Below are positions 11,575-24,100 of a stretch of DNA of 64,000 bases, piece after piece. The DNA is from Plumapathes pennacea (lineage: Eukaryota; Cnidaria; Anthozoa; Antipatharia; Myriopathidae): contig OZ038462.1 of assembly GCA_964036295.1 (NCBI GenBank), forward strand, positions 16,027,264 to 16,091,263, given 5' to 3'. The stretch's first letter is position 1, and each line of letters starts with the position of its first letter. The notes beneath the pieces are model-generated. The model saw only the letters and a program-made list of their open reading frames with translations, ran no database searches and was not told where the DNA came from. A program made the position numbers and the translations under genes.

Positions 11575-14500
11575 CTGTAGCTGCCATGTTTCTCAGGACA
11601 CGTATGTCACAATATTTTTATAAATATATTTATAAATATAAAAGGCAGTAAAAAGTATAATCATGCTATCTTGAATTGAACAGTGCAAGGCATACTGTCA
11701 AGGCATAAAGCCATATTGTATTAGCCCCACATATAAGCCATACTAGTGTACTAAGTATTTTATTCTGAAATATAGTATTGATTTGGTATTTGTGGTTTGG
11801 AATAGTTTATACATTTTGGTATTAGTCTCAAACAGGGCACACAGTAGATGGTCTATCTGCCAAGTTTGAGTATATGTTTAGGCCAACTGGAGGGCTGCCA
11901 TATCAAGCCTACTTTAGTTTCTGGCCACTCAAACTCTGTAGTTACACCTTGCATGCCTTATTGGATGGGGTTCACATGTCAATGAAACACTTATTTACAT
12001 ATCACATGCACTATCTTTTCTTGTTTGTGTCCTGATCAATCTGAATTGAGCTTTCATGCATATTGGCTGTGGTTTCTCCGTCCCAGAACTGATTAACTGT
12101 GCAGAAGAAAATATGCCGATTCAATCCAAGATGTGTTAGTCAAGATAGTTATTGTGATATGGGCTCAGGAAGTACTTGAAGAATTTTTATGTGGGGATCC
12201 TTATCCCTCACCCTTTTGAATACCATTTTGGGGTTAAAATGGTGACCCTTTCATATTACCTCTAGTAAAAATATACACACTTTTATGCCAGGAAAACTTC
12301 TATAAAAGCTGCTTGCAACTAAATTGGGGATGCGACTTCTGCAAACTTTTCAATAAAGGAACAAATTTTAGAACCTCTGTGGAAATATTCAAATATGATG
12401 TCCTTTAGCCAGCCTTTCTCACTGACAAATTACCAAAAACCTTTGTTTTCTACACCTTTTTAATATCAAAGGTTCATAGGGACCCTTTTCAGGTGGTCAT
12501 ATAGTAGATCATATGAAGTCCCCCACCACCCCAGGGATATAGGCCCCAGATTCTTGCATGGTGTTGGCCACTATTTTGAGTATCTTGATCACAACATCAC
12601 TTGCCACTCCAAAGCCCCTTGCATTCAAGGATAATAGTGCAGAAAACTGGAAAGAATGAGACCAGCGCTTCGGATTGTACCTGAACACTGTGACGGGACT
12701 GTCACAGGAGAAGAAGTGTTCAATACCAAGACTGCCATCGCCAATGAGTTCATGCCATAGCCTCTTTCTGGCCTTGTCCCCAGGTCTATTCTTTTACTGT
12801 ATTGTAGCTTATTGGCCTTATTTTGAGGGCCTATTTACAGGGACACCCCACCCCCACCCCCCAAGACACTTTTGCCATGCATTGATGTCTAAACACCAAG
12901 GCAAGGGTGTCCTGATTATGATCGATCCAAGTATAGGTAATCGCATGATTTCGAGTGCAATTTGGAATAAATTAGCATGATTTTTCAAAGACCACAAAAT
13001 TGCATGGCATGAGAAATCATGTGATTACTTGTTAATAACATGCATACAATAATTTACATCGCACAATTTTATTCAATTTTGTTACAATTTGCAAATGTCT
13101 CCCAAGAACTTTGTTTTCTCGCAAACAGAGTTGGAATCGTCCTGAGGAATGAAAACACACCCTTTTGTCTTCCCAATACGCACGCTGGCTGTCAGCAATT
13201 TTTAATTTCAAATTTCTGCACTGTTTGGGATAAATTGGTGTGCGCTCAGCCAATCAGAATGCAGAAATTATTGTATGCATGTTATTATAATAATAACGGC
13301 ATGGGAATCCCCATTGGAATTTAAAATGTCATAACTCTCCTTGACTAATTTTCATATGGCTTGCAAACCTCTGACCGGAAATGGGTTTTTAACGTTACAG
13401 GAGCGTAGCGAAACATGCATGCATTTCCGTTTACGAACGGTACGCTCTTTTCGGATTAAGTTTTAGAACGGAGCGCTGTTCATCCCTTATCGGATAACTT
13501 TTCCTTTTAGGGGGTATGTGGGTAACGGCACAAGAGGTAAATCTAGGATTATTGTCACCTACTAAACAAATATGAAAGTCTTGCAAGTCTCCGATGTTTG
13601 AAGCCACAAACAATAACGATGCGAGCTGTTCCTCGTGTGCGACACTCGCCTCGTAGTGGCAATTTCCTTTCGTTAACGTAAGTTTGCGAGACTAATGCGG
13701 TTCTACCGGAGTAATTTTCATCTACGCCGTACAAACATGTCATATTCGAGGATTTTACGGTATATCAATTTCACATTTCGCGCTGGGAATTTGCACAATA
13801 CCATTGTTCTCCCAAAGGTCGCCCGGCAAATGACAGAAAAACAACGAAATACCGTCTTGATTATTACCCTCGCAGACCTCGAAGATGAAAGGATAAAACG
13901 GCACTCAGTCATCTGTGAACGACGGTGATCCAAATTTGGCAAATCGGCAAATCTCGAAAACGGGCTTTATTCTCTTCACTGGCTTCCTGTTTTCAAATTA
14001 CTTTTCCACCATTTAACCATCTCTCTGCTACTTATTATTTCCTTTACACTCACTTTTACATCTCTTTGCGAACGGCCATATAACAAATACGATTGCAACT
14101 ATATAAAGTAGCAAAAACTGTAAAATTAGCTCGTCTTCACCATCTTAATCTCTTTTTATAAACTAGAAAAATGTTGCAAATTTAACGCATTCTCTTTATC
14201 GATGGATTAATTTTACATATACATATCTTACACGGAAATGGCATTCGTTCAACAAACACTTCTATATCTTTCGTGAAATTTAACCATACTGGCAAAAACG
14301 CAACAAACGAGAGAAACAAAGAACTGAGATCCCAAAACGCAAGACTACCCCTGCTGTGTATTTACGGATCTAAGTAGTACCATTAGACACTATACTACCA
14401 TTTTCTATTCATAAAGTGACCAAGCGGGACAGGCGTTCGAGACTGCTCTCAAGAATGTGAACTGCGATCACACGAACTCGAGTGTATCATTCACGTCAAC

Positions 14501-15130
14501 AGGAAATTTCGGTACTGCAACAATTTTTCGCAATTGCTGACTTGTAACTTTTCAGCCTCGTTCCCAAAAAACCTCTGTGAGCCTGGGAACCAGTTGGTAT
14601 GTATTTACCATTACCAAACTTGCTTGAAAAAATCTCTCAACCATGATGCTCTGGGCATTGTTTCGGTTCGGTTTTTCCTGTCAAATGGCGTGTCCAGACG
14701 AAAAGAAAGATTGCAAAGCACTGTGGTCGATGGAGATTAGTTCGATGGCTGACTTCAGGGTCAAATAGTTTGAAAATCGATGTTACATGTTAAAGAAAAA
14801 CAAAAAACTAGCGACTGCCACAACGCACTCGGCCTGCCATTTTGTTGACACTCGCGAGTTTAATGGTGGTCTTACTGAGGAATGGACGGATGACGACAAA
14901 AAAAAAAGAAAGCTAGCAGTTGCAAAGTGACCATAGTGGTAAAAATGCATGAAGACATGTTCTTAACATTGACAGGAACGATAACAAATAGAAACAAAAA
15001 ATAAAAACAATTCACACGGCTTGGCCGTTATATGTCCTCTGTTAACTTGCCGAACCACAATGGGTCCCCGTGACCTCCATACTGCCAACACGGAAAACCT
15101 CCAAGTCATTTGGCCTTACGTCCTCGCTTC
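11575..15130. other. Gene-poor interval between SDR and ARID1 3' end
   Basis: The reading frames here are short and resemble nothing I know. The interval contains an AT-rich stretch after the SDR stop, GGGGTTAAAATGGTGACCC-like relics near 12.2-12.5 kb, the inverted-repeat element at 13034-13286, and the probable ARID1 3' UTR toward 15.1 kb. Confidence 0.5.
13034..13286. mobile_element. Inverted-repeat MITE-like element
   Basis: AATAACATGCATACAATAAT at 13034 recurs exactly as its reverse complement ending at 13286 (22 identical bases), enclosing 209 bp. Perfect arms at this spacing suggest a small DNA transposon. The target duplication is unclear because the flanks are AT-rich. Confidence 0.55.
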
Positions 15131-18100
15131 TCATCTCGATAAATAAAACAGCACCATGGCGAGATGACTAACTATCTGTCGGTCCAGAATTCGCGACGTC
15201 GCAAGCGCAAGAATTCGCTCTTGGAATGGAAGAAACAGAGAGCGATTTGCGTGGATTTTGGCCAAACTGACCAGAGTGGAAGCTGCGCGTTTCAACATGT
15301 CCACACTCGTGCCACAGAAGCTTTCTGTGTGAAAGCCAGCCTGCACCAGGCGTCCCTCCGATGAGTACGTACTCATACTGGAAGCTGCGTCTTCAATGAA
15401 CTCCAGCAGCGTGGAAATGCATGGCTTCTTGTCGCCAATACTGACAAACGAACTCTCTGCCTGCGTCAAGTTAGAAAGTAATACGAGCGCCAACTCTCGA
15501 CTAACTGGATTGTCCCTCTCGGTCAACAGCCGCACAAGCACGGCGTACAAATTGTCCAAACGCGACGCTGGTGGAGTGGCGAGAATCAAATCCACGTTGC
15601 CTTCGAGAATGCTCATTTTTGCTAACACTTCCAGGACCAGCTGCTTGGGCGACAGTGAGGTCCCGGGTGTAGCTGTGGGCATGGGATCCAGAGCAGCAGC
15701 TGACTTGCACACAGACCAGTGCAGAACGCCGTCCAGCAGAGGCAAACTGATGGCCTCAGGGTAACAAGACAAGTCCATTTGCCCGGCCACATTTGCTATT
15801 ACTACCAGGGCGTTCTCACGCAAGGCCTCGAGGCAGTGCCACCACCACGTGGTCTGATCGTCACGTGGGCATTCCAACTCCACCTCGTCCTGCAGGTAAG
15901 AGTGTCTGTAAGGCACTCGCTTATTATGTGTATGATGCAGCAGTAACAAGCGTCCCAGGATCAGTAGTAAGCCAGGGTGTCGGGACATTTCCGCGTCGTT
16001 ACCGGGCACGAACGAGAGTCCTCGGAGAATGTTCGACACGCATACACATCTTCGTGAGACGGCGTCCTGACACTCACTCGGTAAGCACAAGGGTGCATCC
16101 TCTTTGCCGCAAGCTTCTTCCTCTTCAACCGGACAAGGTTTCACCTGGTCTTTGTTCGTGACGTGTGACTCGATGTACGACTCTACCTCTGGATCATCCG
16201 ATACAGAGTCTACATCAAGATCCAGCTCATTCATAAGTCGTGCAGTTAACTGCTCGTCGTCGTCACAAGGTTCTTGTGAAGAGTCACTTGGGACAGAATT
16301 CTCCTCCTTAACAACTGTCTCAAGTTTTGCTTTGATGCCCTCCTGATTGGCGTCCGATTTTAATCTCGAAACCTTGTCATCTTCAGAGGGCGACACGAGA
16401 TCCCGCACCCTACAATTGATCGGCTCTTCTTGCTTAACAACAGCCTTAACTTCCGATGAGCAAGAGTCGGTGGTACAGACCTCTTGGTCTTTTAGCGGAC
16501 CCGGCTCAAGTTTAGAAGTGAACTCTTCGTTCAGTGTACTTTGCTCAGGTAGATCAGATGTTTTACTGTCCGTCTCCACGGCAACATATCTGCCTAGCTT
16601 GGTGCTTCCGCAATTCAATGAGTTTCCCAGGTGAGACTGAATATGAATTGTCGTGTCACCTCCTCCCATGATCCAGTCGCTAGAGCCGCTAACAAACCCT
16701 TCGCGCGGGTCGTCAAAAGACGAAGTTGTAATTATGGATGTGTAGCTCCGACAAGCATCCTTGATTATCTTTACTTCACGCGAATGTTCCGCATTGTCCC
16801 CGGGTTTACTGGGGTCGTCCTGGTTATACAATACCGCACCGACGCTCACTTCGTTTTCCACAAATGTGCCAAAGATGTCGATCAGATAGCGCCTGAAGTG
16901 GTCAATCAGGTTATCCAGCAGGCCCGGCAGATGAGCAAGCATAAAGTAACCCACAGTCTGATCGTCGTAAAGTAGGATATTTAGGGTGTCTAGGGCCCAC
17001 GTTGTTTCAGACAGCAGCCCCGACTTGAGGGACATCATCACGCGCCAAGCTTCAACAGGACCTGTACAAAAACACAACACAATCTAAACCACGTGTCCTA
17101 GAGCAACACTACAAGACCGGGTTTGGAGAGGGGGAGGTATGGCTTACTCGGCGAATTGGGATTTCATGCAAATATATTGCGGTTTCCCCGCCACCTTTTC
17201 GTTGGCTTTAATTACTCCTCCCTTCTTATCCCCCTCCCCAAATCAATCAATCACCCATTCAATCAAATAAACAAATAAACAAATAATTAATCAATCGATC
17301 AATCAATCAATCAATCAATCAATAATCGATTATACAGTGGAATCCCGATAACTCGAACCTTTAAGGTTAGGGAAATGAAAATTGTTACTTACTCTATTCA
17401 TTTTGTAAACGGAGCTCAAAACCGTATAAGCCTGGGGAGTTTCTTGTATCTGTTATTTTTAACCGTGCTATTGTAAAATATGGCAAAAAAATATAGCGAA
17501 ATTGAAATTTTCTTGCAGTTATCGGGGGTAAAACAACAGTAAAGCAAATCGAAGGGAAACGGCTTTTGGTCATCGTGAATCGATGACTACAAAAAATGTA
17601 GGGTACATGAAGATGGATTAAAACATAAACATTCAACTGCAGTATCAGTAAGCGCCACGTGATTCCCCGACACTACATTTCTATACATACCCAGATCTCT
17701 GGAAGTCAGTTTCCTTTTCTTGGTAAATATCGGCCTGGTACTTTCGACACACTTCGTGGGAAAATCAGCAGGCCGTTTGAGCGACGCTGAATGTTGAGGC
17801 TGCACCTGTTGGTACTTCATCTTTGACGCGACTTGCTGCGAAGCTGCCACGGACTGACGCACAGACGGCAAGGGGCTGGGCGCCACAGGACTAGCTCGAT
17901 ACTGTTGCACGTAAGGAGGCATTGGTGACTGCTGGCGCCCTGGGTACGAGCTGTATGGAGGCGTCGCGGGAAACTGGTTCGGTGAAGCCCCAGACCCCCT
18001 GCCACCATGTGAACCCGCTGGATAGTCATACAAGTGCTCTGTTTCCGCCGACGAGCCGTATTGAGATGTCCATGAAGCCTGCAAAGGGTCATGGTTGGGA

Positions 18101-21100
18101 GTACTGAGCATGCGCGTGGGCTGACTTCCAATCATAGACGAGCCCTGACGTTGAGGAAACTGCGCATGTTGTTGAAAGCTTACCGCTGGATGGCTGGGCT
18201 GCTGGCCCGAGGGTTGTGGGAACTGTGAGTACGGAGCTGAACCGGAATATTGCTGAGCCACGAATGGTGAATACCGTCGCCGCAAGTTCGGCACGCTGTT
18301 ACGTCTCTCGCCTCCAGGGAACTGGTACTGAGGCAACGCGTAGGGACTGGAGGGAGTCTGCTGACCGGGTGAGTCATTATATGACGTATAACCCTTGCTT
18401 CCAGAATCAAACTGCGCCTCCTCAAATGAATCGATGTTGTCGTAACCATGACCGTACATAGGCTGGGAGTCGTTTGCTCCAACCCCCACCCCGTGGAGCG
18501 GACTATCTGCTGTTCTACTGTTGTGTGAATACGACCCGGAGGGCCTGGGTATGATCGCCTCAGAGCACGTGACCGTGGCGTTAGGAGGCATGCCCGACGG
18601 CTCGATGAGCAGATCATTTTTCACCAAACCTTCAAGTGACGAGCTTTTGTTGAATCTGAACTCATACGCCTGTAAATATCTTGTATAATGATTCCGAAGG
18701 GCGTTGATGCAATTCGCGTCGTTTGACAGGTCAAGTGACGCCACAACTTCATGCCAGAGTTTTTTCCTTGCAACCTGAGAAACAAACGAACAAGCTCAAA
18801 ATACAGATTCTCTCTACCTTTTAAGAAGAAAATGTATGGGTAAGGTAGCGAGAGTTCAGTCAGAGCTTTCATCTGAGCAAGGTATCAAAAACTCTACGAT
18901 ATATCCCTGGCAAGAGACTGAAAGAGAAAAGTGAAATTGATCACTCTCGGGGGTGAAAGGGTGAAGCTTCACTACTTGCCACAGAAATATGTGAGATTTC
19001 AGAGATGAGTCTGGTGTCAGCCCTTGCTAACCTCAAACCTGTAATAACTGCTAAGGGAATCGATCCTGATTATCATTACTGTTCCAGCTTAACAATTATC
19101 TGAAGATTCCCGCATAAACGTGCAACTCACAATCATGTTGTCAGTTTCACCAACTAAAACATTTCAGACGATACCTCGTGTCCGCCACCTCTGTCTCTTA
19201 AAGCAATGTGGAACTTGTATAGGTCCAGGGGTTGTTTCATTATAACTGGGACGTGGTTAACTGCAGAACCTGAGGGATACATGTGGGAGCATTTAATAAA
19301 CAAACAAAAGAGCAAGACAAAAAAATTGTTACACTAAAAGTGCATTTTAAGATGAGCAAGAAGGGTTTTTTTGCCATTTTGGCACATGACATCTTGCAAG
19401 TTTTCGTTCACAATACTTGATGCAAATGTTACTGGTATTCAATAACTGTAGCAACAAGGACGATGACGACGACGAATACAACAACAACAACAACGGTTAA
19501 ATTTCCGTGACACGTTTCGTACAAGGTGCGCGTACAGGTTCACAGTTAGAGCAGTTTTGTGAAGAAAATGAGAAGGAAAAATAAAACATTGTACCTTGTT
19601 CCTCCATAAAACTTTGGTAATGGTCCAGAAACTCTTTTCTCCCAGGTTCACTTGATAGTTCATACAGTTTTGAGAACTGAAAAAAAGGCGTGAAAACAGA
19701 GTTCTTATCAACTCATCCATCAAAGTACATGGAATGCTGTGCATACCAAGAAAGAGAGCTAAACAAACAGTCACAAACTTAGCGAATCCAAAAAATCATA
19801 TACAAGATAACAATGATTCGAGCATTGATAGGATGAGAACCCAATACTGCTCTAGGAACTGAAAACGCCGGATTTGGTTCCCAACAAAGACAAAAGGAGA
19901 TAAATTGATAACAAAATTGGTAAGTAGCATTTCTAGGCCAAAAGAAACTAATCTTCTTTTCAAACAAGTCAGATGGAATTGGATTGCTAATTCATTTTTC
20001 GACTTTCTGGGGCCCTAAAAATGGCGGATCGTGAGGGTCCCTTTAGAGTCAGCTTCAGGTAAAAGAGGTTTGTCTTCTTCCTCAACAGTTCTCTAGTCAC
20101 ATTACTATTCCTGGTTTTGCACACAAAAGGGCAGTGGCCATTACCTTTTCAAATGGAGCAGCTGGTTTCACCTGAGGAGCTATTTGCTGATACGGCTGCA
20201 ATTCAAATAACATATGCTGTAGTCAGCGTGGTCAATACACTTAGCTACAAGGATCTTCCCGTGCGGGATGATCCAGCTATATTACAGGCTTGCCGCTAAA
20301 ACAACTCGAATTACATAAGATCGAGAATTATCCCCTTCCCTTGCAAGCTCAAAGCACAAACTCTGCCATCATTTTAAAAAGAAAGTGTATGAATACTGTA
20401 GCGAGAATCGATAGTTTAATCGGTTTCATGTGAGCAAGGTATCAAAAGCCAAGTTCTCCTTACTGTATGATATATTTCTAGTGAGAAGCTGAAGAAGAAA
20501 TTTGAAAACAGTTGATCGGCTCTTGGGAGTGAAAGCGTTATAACAGTGTACAATCACAAGTAATACTGGTGGAACGCAATGAAAAGCTCTATTGATTACT
20601 CAAGTTTGAGTCAGAGTAGGGAAGAGCACTAACATATACACTAGTCAGCAAGATACACAATCAAACACAATGCGACTGCTTACCAAAGAAGCATCATTTG
20701 CTGTCATGGAGGGACTGAGGGAAAAGTCGAAGTCAGCATCCGCAAATGTCGGTGAAATAGAAACGCCAGGTGAAGCAACAGGCGTCAGTCCAGAAAATGG
20801 AGACGACATTGATGACACGGCCGGTGACGTTGGGCGGGCATTTTTTACTGGAGACAACACCTGTTCACCATGAGGCGGAGCTTCGCTGGGACCATTTGTA
20901 CCTGCATAACACGGATTTTTACTAATTAGGAGCTCTTGTCTCGTTTGCAGCTCCTTGAAAACTAAAGGGGCTGTTTACATGGAAGAAAAGTTACCCTCAA
21001 AGAAGGGTGACCTTAATTCTTTCTTTCCTCATTTCTTTGTGCATATGAAGAGTGAAAGTAAGTTGCTCTGCCAGGTCAAAGCCTGGTTAATTAATCATGT

Positions 21101-24100
21101 CAGATATTATGTGGCAGTTATACCTTCGAGGTTCTGGCTTGTATGCGTCTGTGCAGGAGACGGGACTGAGGGAGGAGCAGAACCGTGAACTGACGGCTGC
21201 TCGGCGCTATCTGAAAGTGATGTTTCCCCGGCTCTCATGGACTCGATCATCGCTTCAACATCTTCTGCTGTTGGCAGCTCGTTCAGCGTCGGTGAAGGAA
21301 CAGTCCCTAATTTAAAGTAACCATCAACTCATTACTAACTTTGCAATAACTACCGACAGTCACGCTCACATGGCAAATGGTTTGAACTCATGACTTCAAA
21401 CAGTATGCTAGTTGTGACCGTTCGGGAAAGACTATTTAAACCCCCTTTACCCATAATCCTCTCATTCGCTCTGACGAAGGGCTAACGCTCGAAACGTCAG
21501 CTATTGTTACTCCAGCGGCGTTCCAGTATCTCAATCAACTTTCAGTTGATACACCTAGTTTACAGACTCCGTCTGACCTTCAATTTAGCGATGAACCAGG
21601 TCTAAGTTAGGCTTTGTTTAAAAACTCGGCCCTTACACTTTACCGTGGTGCAATAATAAGGCATTGATTTATTAAGTTCTGGGAATCGAGCCGTCCGACC
21701 TCAATTTGCGTTCGATGATGAAATATAATACTAAAACAAAACAAACTGAATCAAAGTATTACTAATGCATAATAAAGAGTTTAAGATTGCCGTATTCCGC
21801 AGCCCGCAAACCTCAAAAAGTCACACGTCAAGTCTGCCGTATTTCTGTTATGTTTTTAACACCAGAAAGCATTCCTTAGGGGAGTGAAATACCGTAGCAA
21901 TAAGCTCCAGTTTTTTTCAGAATTTGCTTCCTTTAGCAAACGGGACGTGTATGTTAGGTCATGTGACTTTCTGCGGTTTGCGGGTTGCAGTATACGTCAA
22001 TCTTAAACTGCCTAAAGATACATTCATTGCCCTGACCTGTTTCAGCGTTCCCCATCATGGCAGTATCGTGCAAGGAAGGCACGCCACTAGAGGACACACT
22101 GCCAGGACCTGCCTCTGAAGTGCTGTTCCCTGCCAGCGGGCCCTTGCTTCCTAACATCAAGTCTTGTGAACCTGGCATGTATGAATGGCCTGGCTGCTCC
22201 AGTGGTGACTGCCCTGGGCTGCCGAATCGTGTTGCATTGTTTGCGGCTGCCAAAACCGCCGCCGCTGCTGCAGCCGCTGCTTCGAAACCAGAATTAAGAC
22301 TTGTTGAAGGAATGCTGTTGGTAGAAGGATCCGGGCCTGGGATGGGACCTCCTGGACCGCCCACAGATGGCGGGGGAGTAGCGCTTGGGTATCCTCGCAT
22401 ACCAACAGATTGAGGATTTGATGCTGAGAAGTTCGTCATAGCAACTGTTGACGGCACTGTTGACAATAACAACAAAACCAAGCAACAGTTTTGCATGACT
22501 GGAATCTCGTTATTTGTGCATCCTCCTGGGCGAGGCTTTCCTGGCACAACTCGGACGCTCTCGCTCAGGTCCGTGATTGAGCTCCCTAAGAAAAAACTTT
22601 ACACTTCTCTGTAGATACCATGTACGCTTCAGAGCGACAGCAAACTATCCGGTTTTCTGCCTGGAGTATGTACCTGGAAAGCCTTGCTTTGAACCGAGAT
22701 ACCATGTACGAACAGAACCCAAACAACAATTTTAAATCGGAACGGCAGCTGCGTAAAAGCTTTTAAATTTGTAGTTTACCAACGCATATATTGTAATTTA
22801 CCAAGCTTGACGGGCCACAACCTTCGATATAGGAGCTGTTTAGCGAGCACTCACGCGTGAATGTTGTAGAAAACGGCTTTTAAAACTCAAGCCAGCCGTC
22901 CTAACTCAAATAAGGGCTCAACATGAAGCATCTACATCGAGGACGGATAGAGTCCGTCGTAAAAGAAAGTTAAGAGTTGAATTTGAATGTTTTGGCCGCT
23001 CAAGCTTGGATGCGAGTGCAACCTTGAGAAACTGGTCTATTGGTATGCCGCGCAAAGCATCCTAACGACTTTTAATAAGGATTGTAAAACGCTGACTGTG
23101 TTTTACACTTGATGCACCTACTTTCTGTCATGCTCCTCATCGGTGAACCCATGGGGCTGGGGGACAGGGGATGTCTTGCACCCTGCCCAGTTCCACCATA
23201 GGGAGGGTACCCACGCGCCTGACTTGATGCAGACCGACCGCTACTTTGTCTCAGGATATCTGGAGACATTCCCGCGGAGTATGATGTTGGAATGTGCTGC
23301 TGTTGTTGCTCTTGCTGCTGTTGGTCCCCGCTTAACATTGACCCAGGAAATTCCTGAAACAGAACATTGCCGTCTTGTCAGCTCTGTTATGATCTGAAGG
23401 TCTAAATGAGTATCATCCCAATACACTGGCAAATCGAAGACACCAATTAAGGTTCCAGTCAAGAGAAAAAACTATAGAAATGTTGGTTAAGTATACCCCT
23501 GCGAATGTGCATGTTTCCATGGTGATGCCACAATGACGAGATTGGTTGTTACATCAACGACAGGTGACCACAGGATGGCAAACAAAAGTAGTGTATAGAA
23601 AACGTACATGTTATGGAAAATTCCCCCTCTTTTCAAGTGTGCTGTAAATTACATGCAAGCACTTAGTTGTAACATTCCTATTCAGTGTAAGGAATCACTC
23701 TTCCACTTACACTTTTATTCTGCAGACTTCCTGGGACCCCACTCTCGGGGGTAGTGCTTGCAAATGGGTGTTGACTTGGTGAACCATACAGGTTTCCAGA
23801 AGACGGCTTAGGAAGGATGGGCTGTGGCAGCGAAGCTGGTAATCTCTGCATATTTGAGGAGTATGGCTGCTGTCTTTGCTGAGAGTATTGTACGTGCTGC
23901 TGCAGAATCAAAACAAACATTAGTAACATGACCCACCCACTTCTTGTCAAAATCTCAAAAGGCCTTCACAAGAAAAGGACAAGAGGCTACCCAAAGAAAC
24001 AGAGGTTCCTATCCATGCACACAACAGCTTGATTCTCTATGCACATTGTTCAGTCAGCTTTTTTATTAGCAAACTGTCAAGTGGCAAATTCTCCTTTTTG

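Noticed and set aside
12180-12545. Possible transposon with GGGGTTAAAATGG and GGGACCC blocks
   Set aside because: I could not define matching ends or a target duplication.
15396-16975. Several + strand frames of 80-122 codons opposite the last ARID1 exon
   Set aside because: They are antisense shadows of a strongly conserved minus-strand coding exon.
22057-22413. 118-codon + strand frame opposite ARID1 exon 5
   Set aside because: Antisense of the Pro/Gly/Ala-rich exon; low-complexity composition explains the lack of stops.
22457-22510. Hydrophobic stretch LVLLLLSTV as an ARID1 membrane segment
   Set aside because: It coincides with the T-rich tract before the acceptor and is best read as intron.
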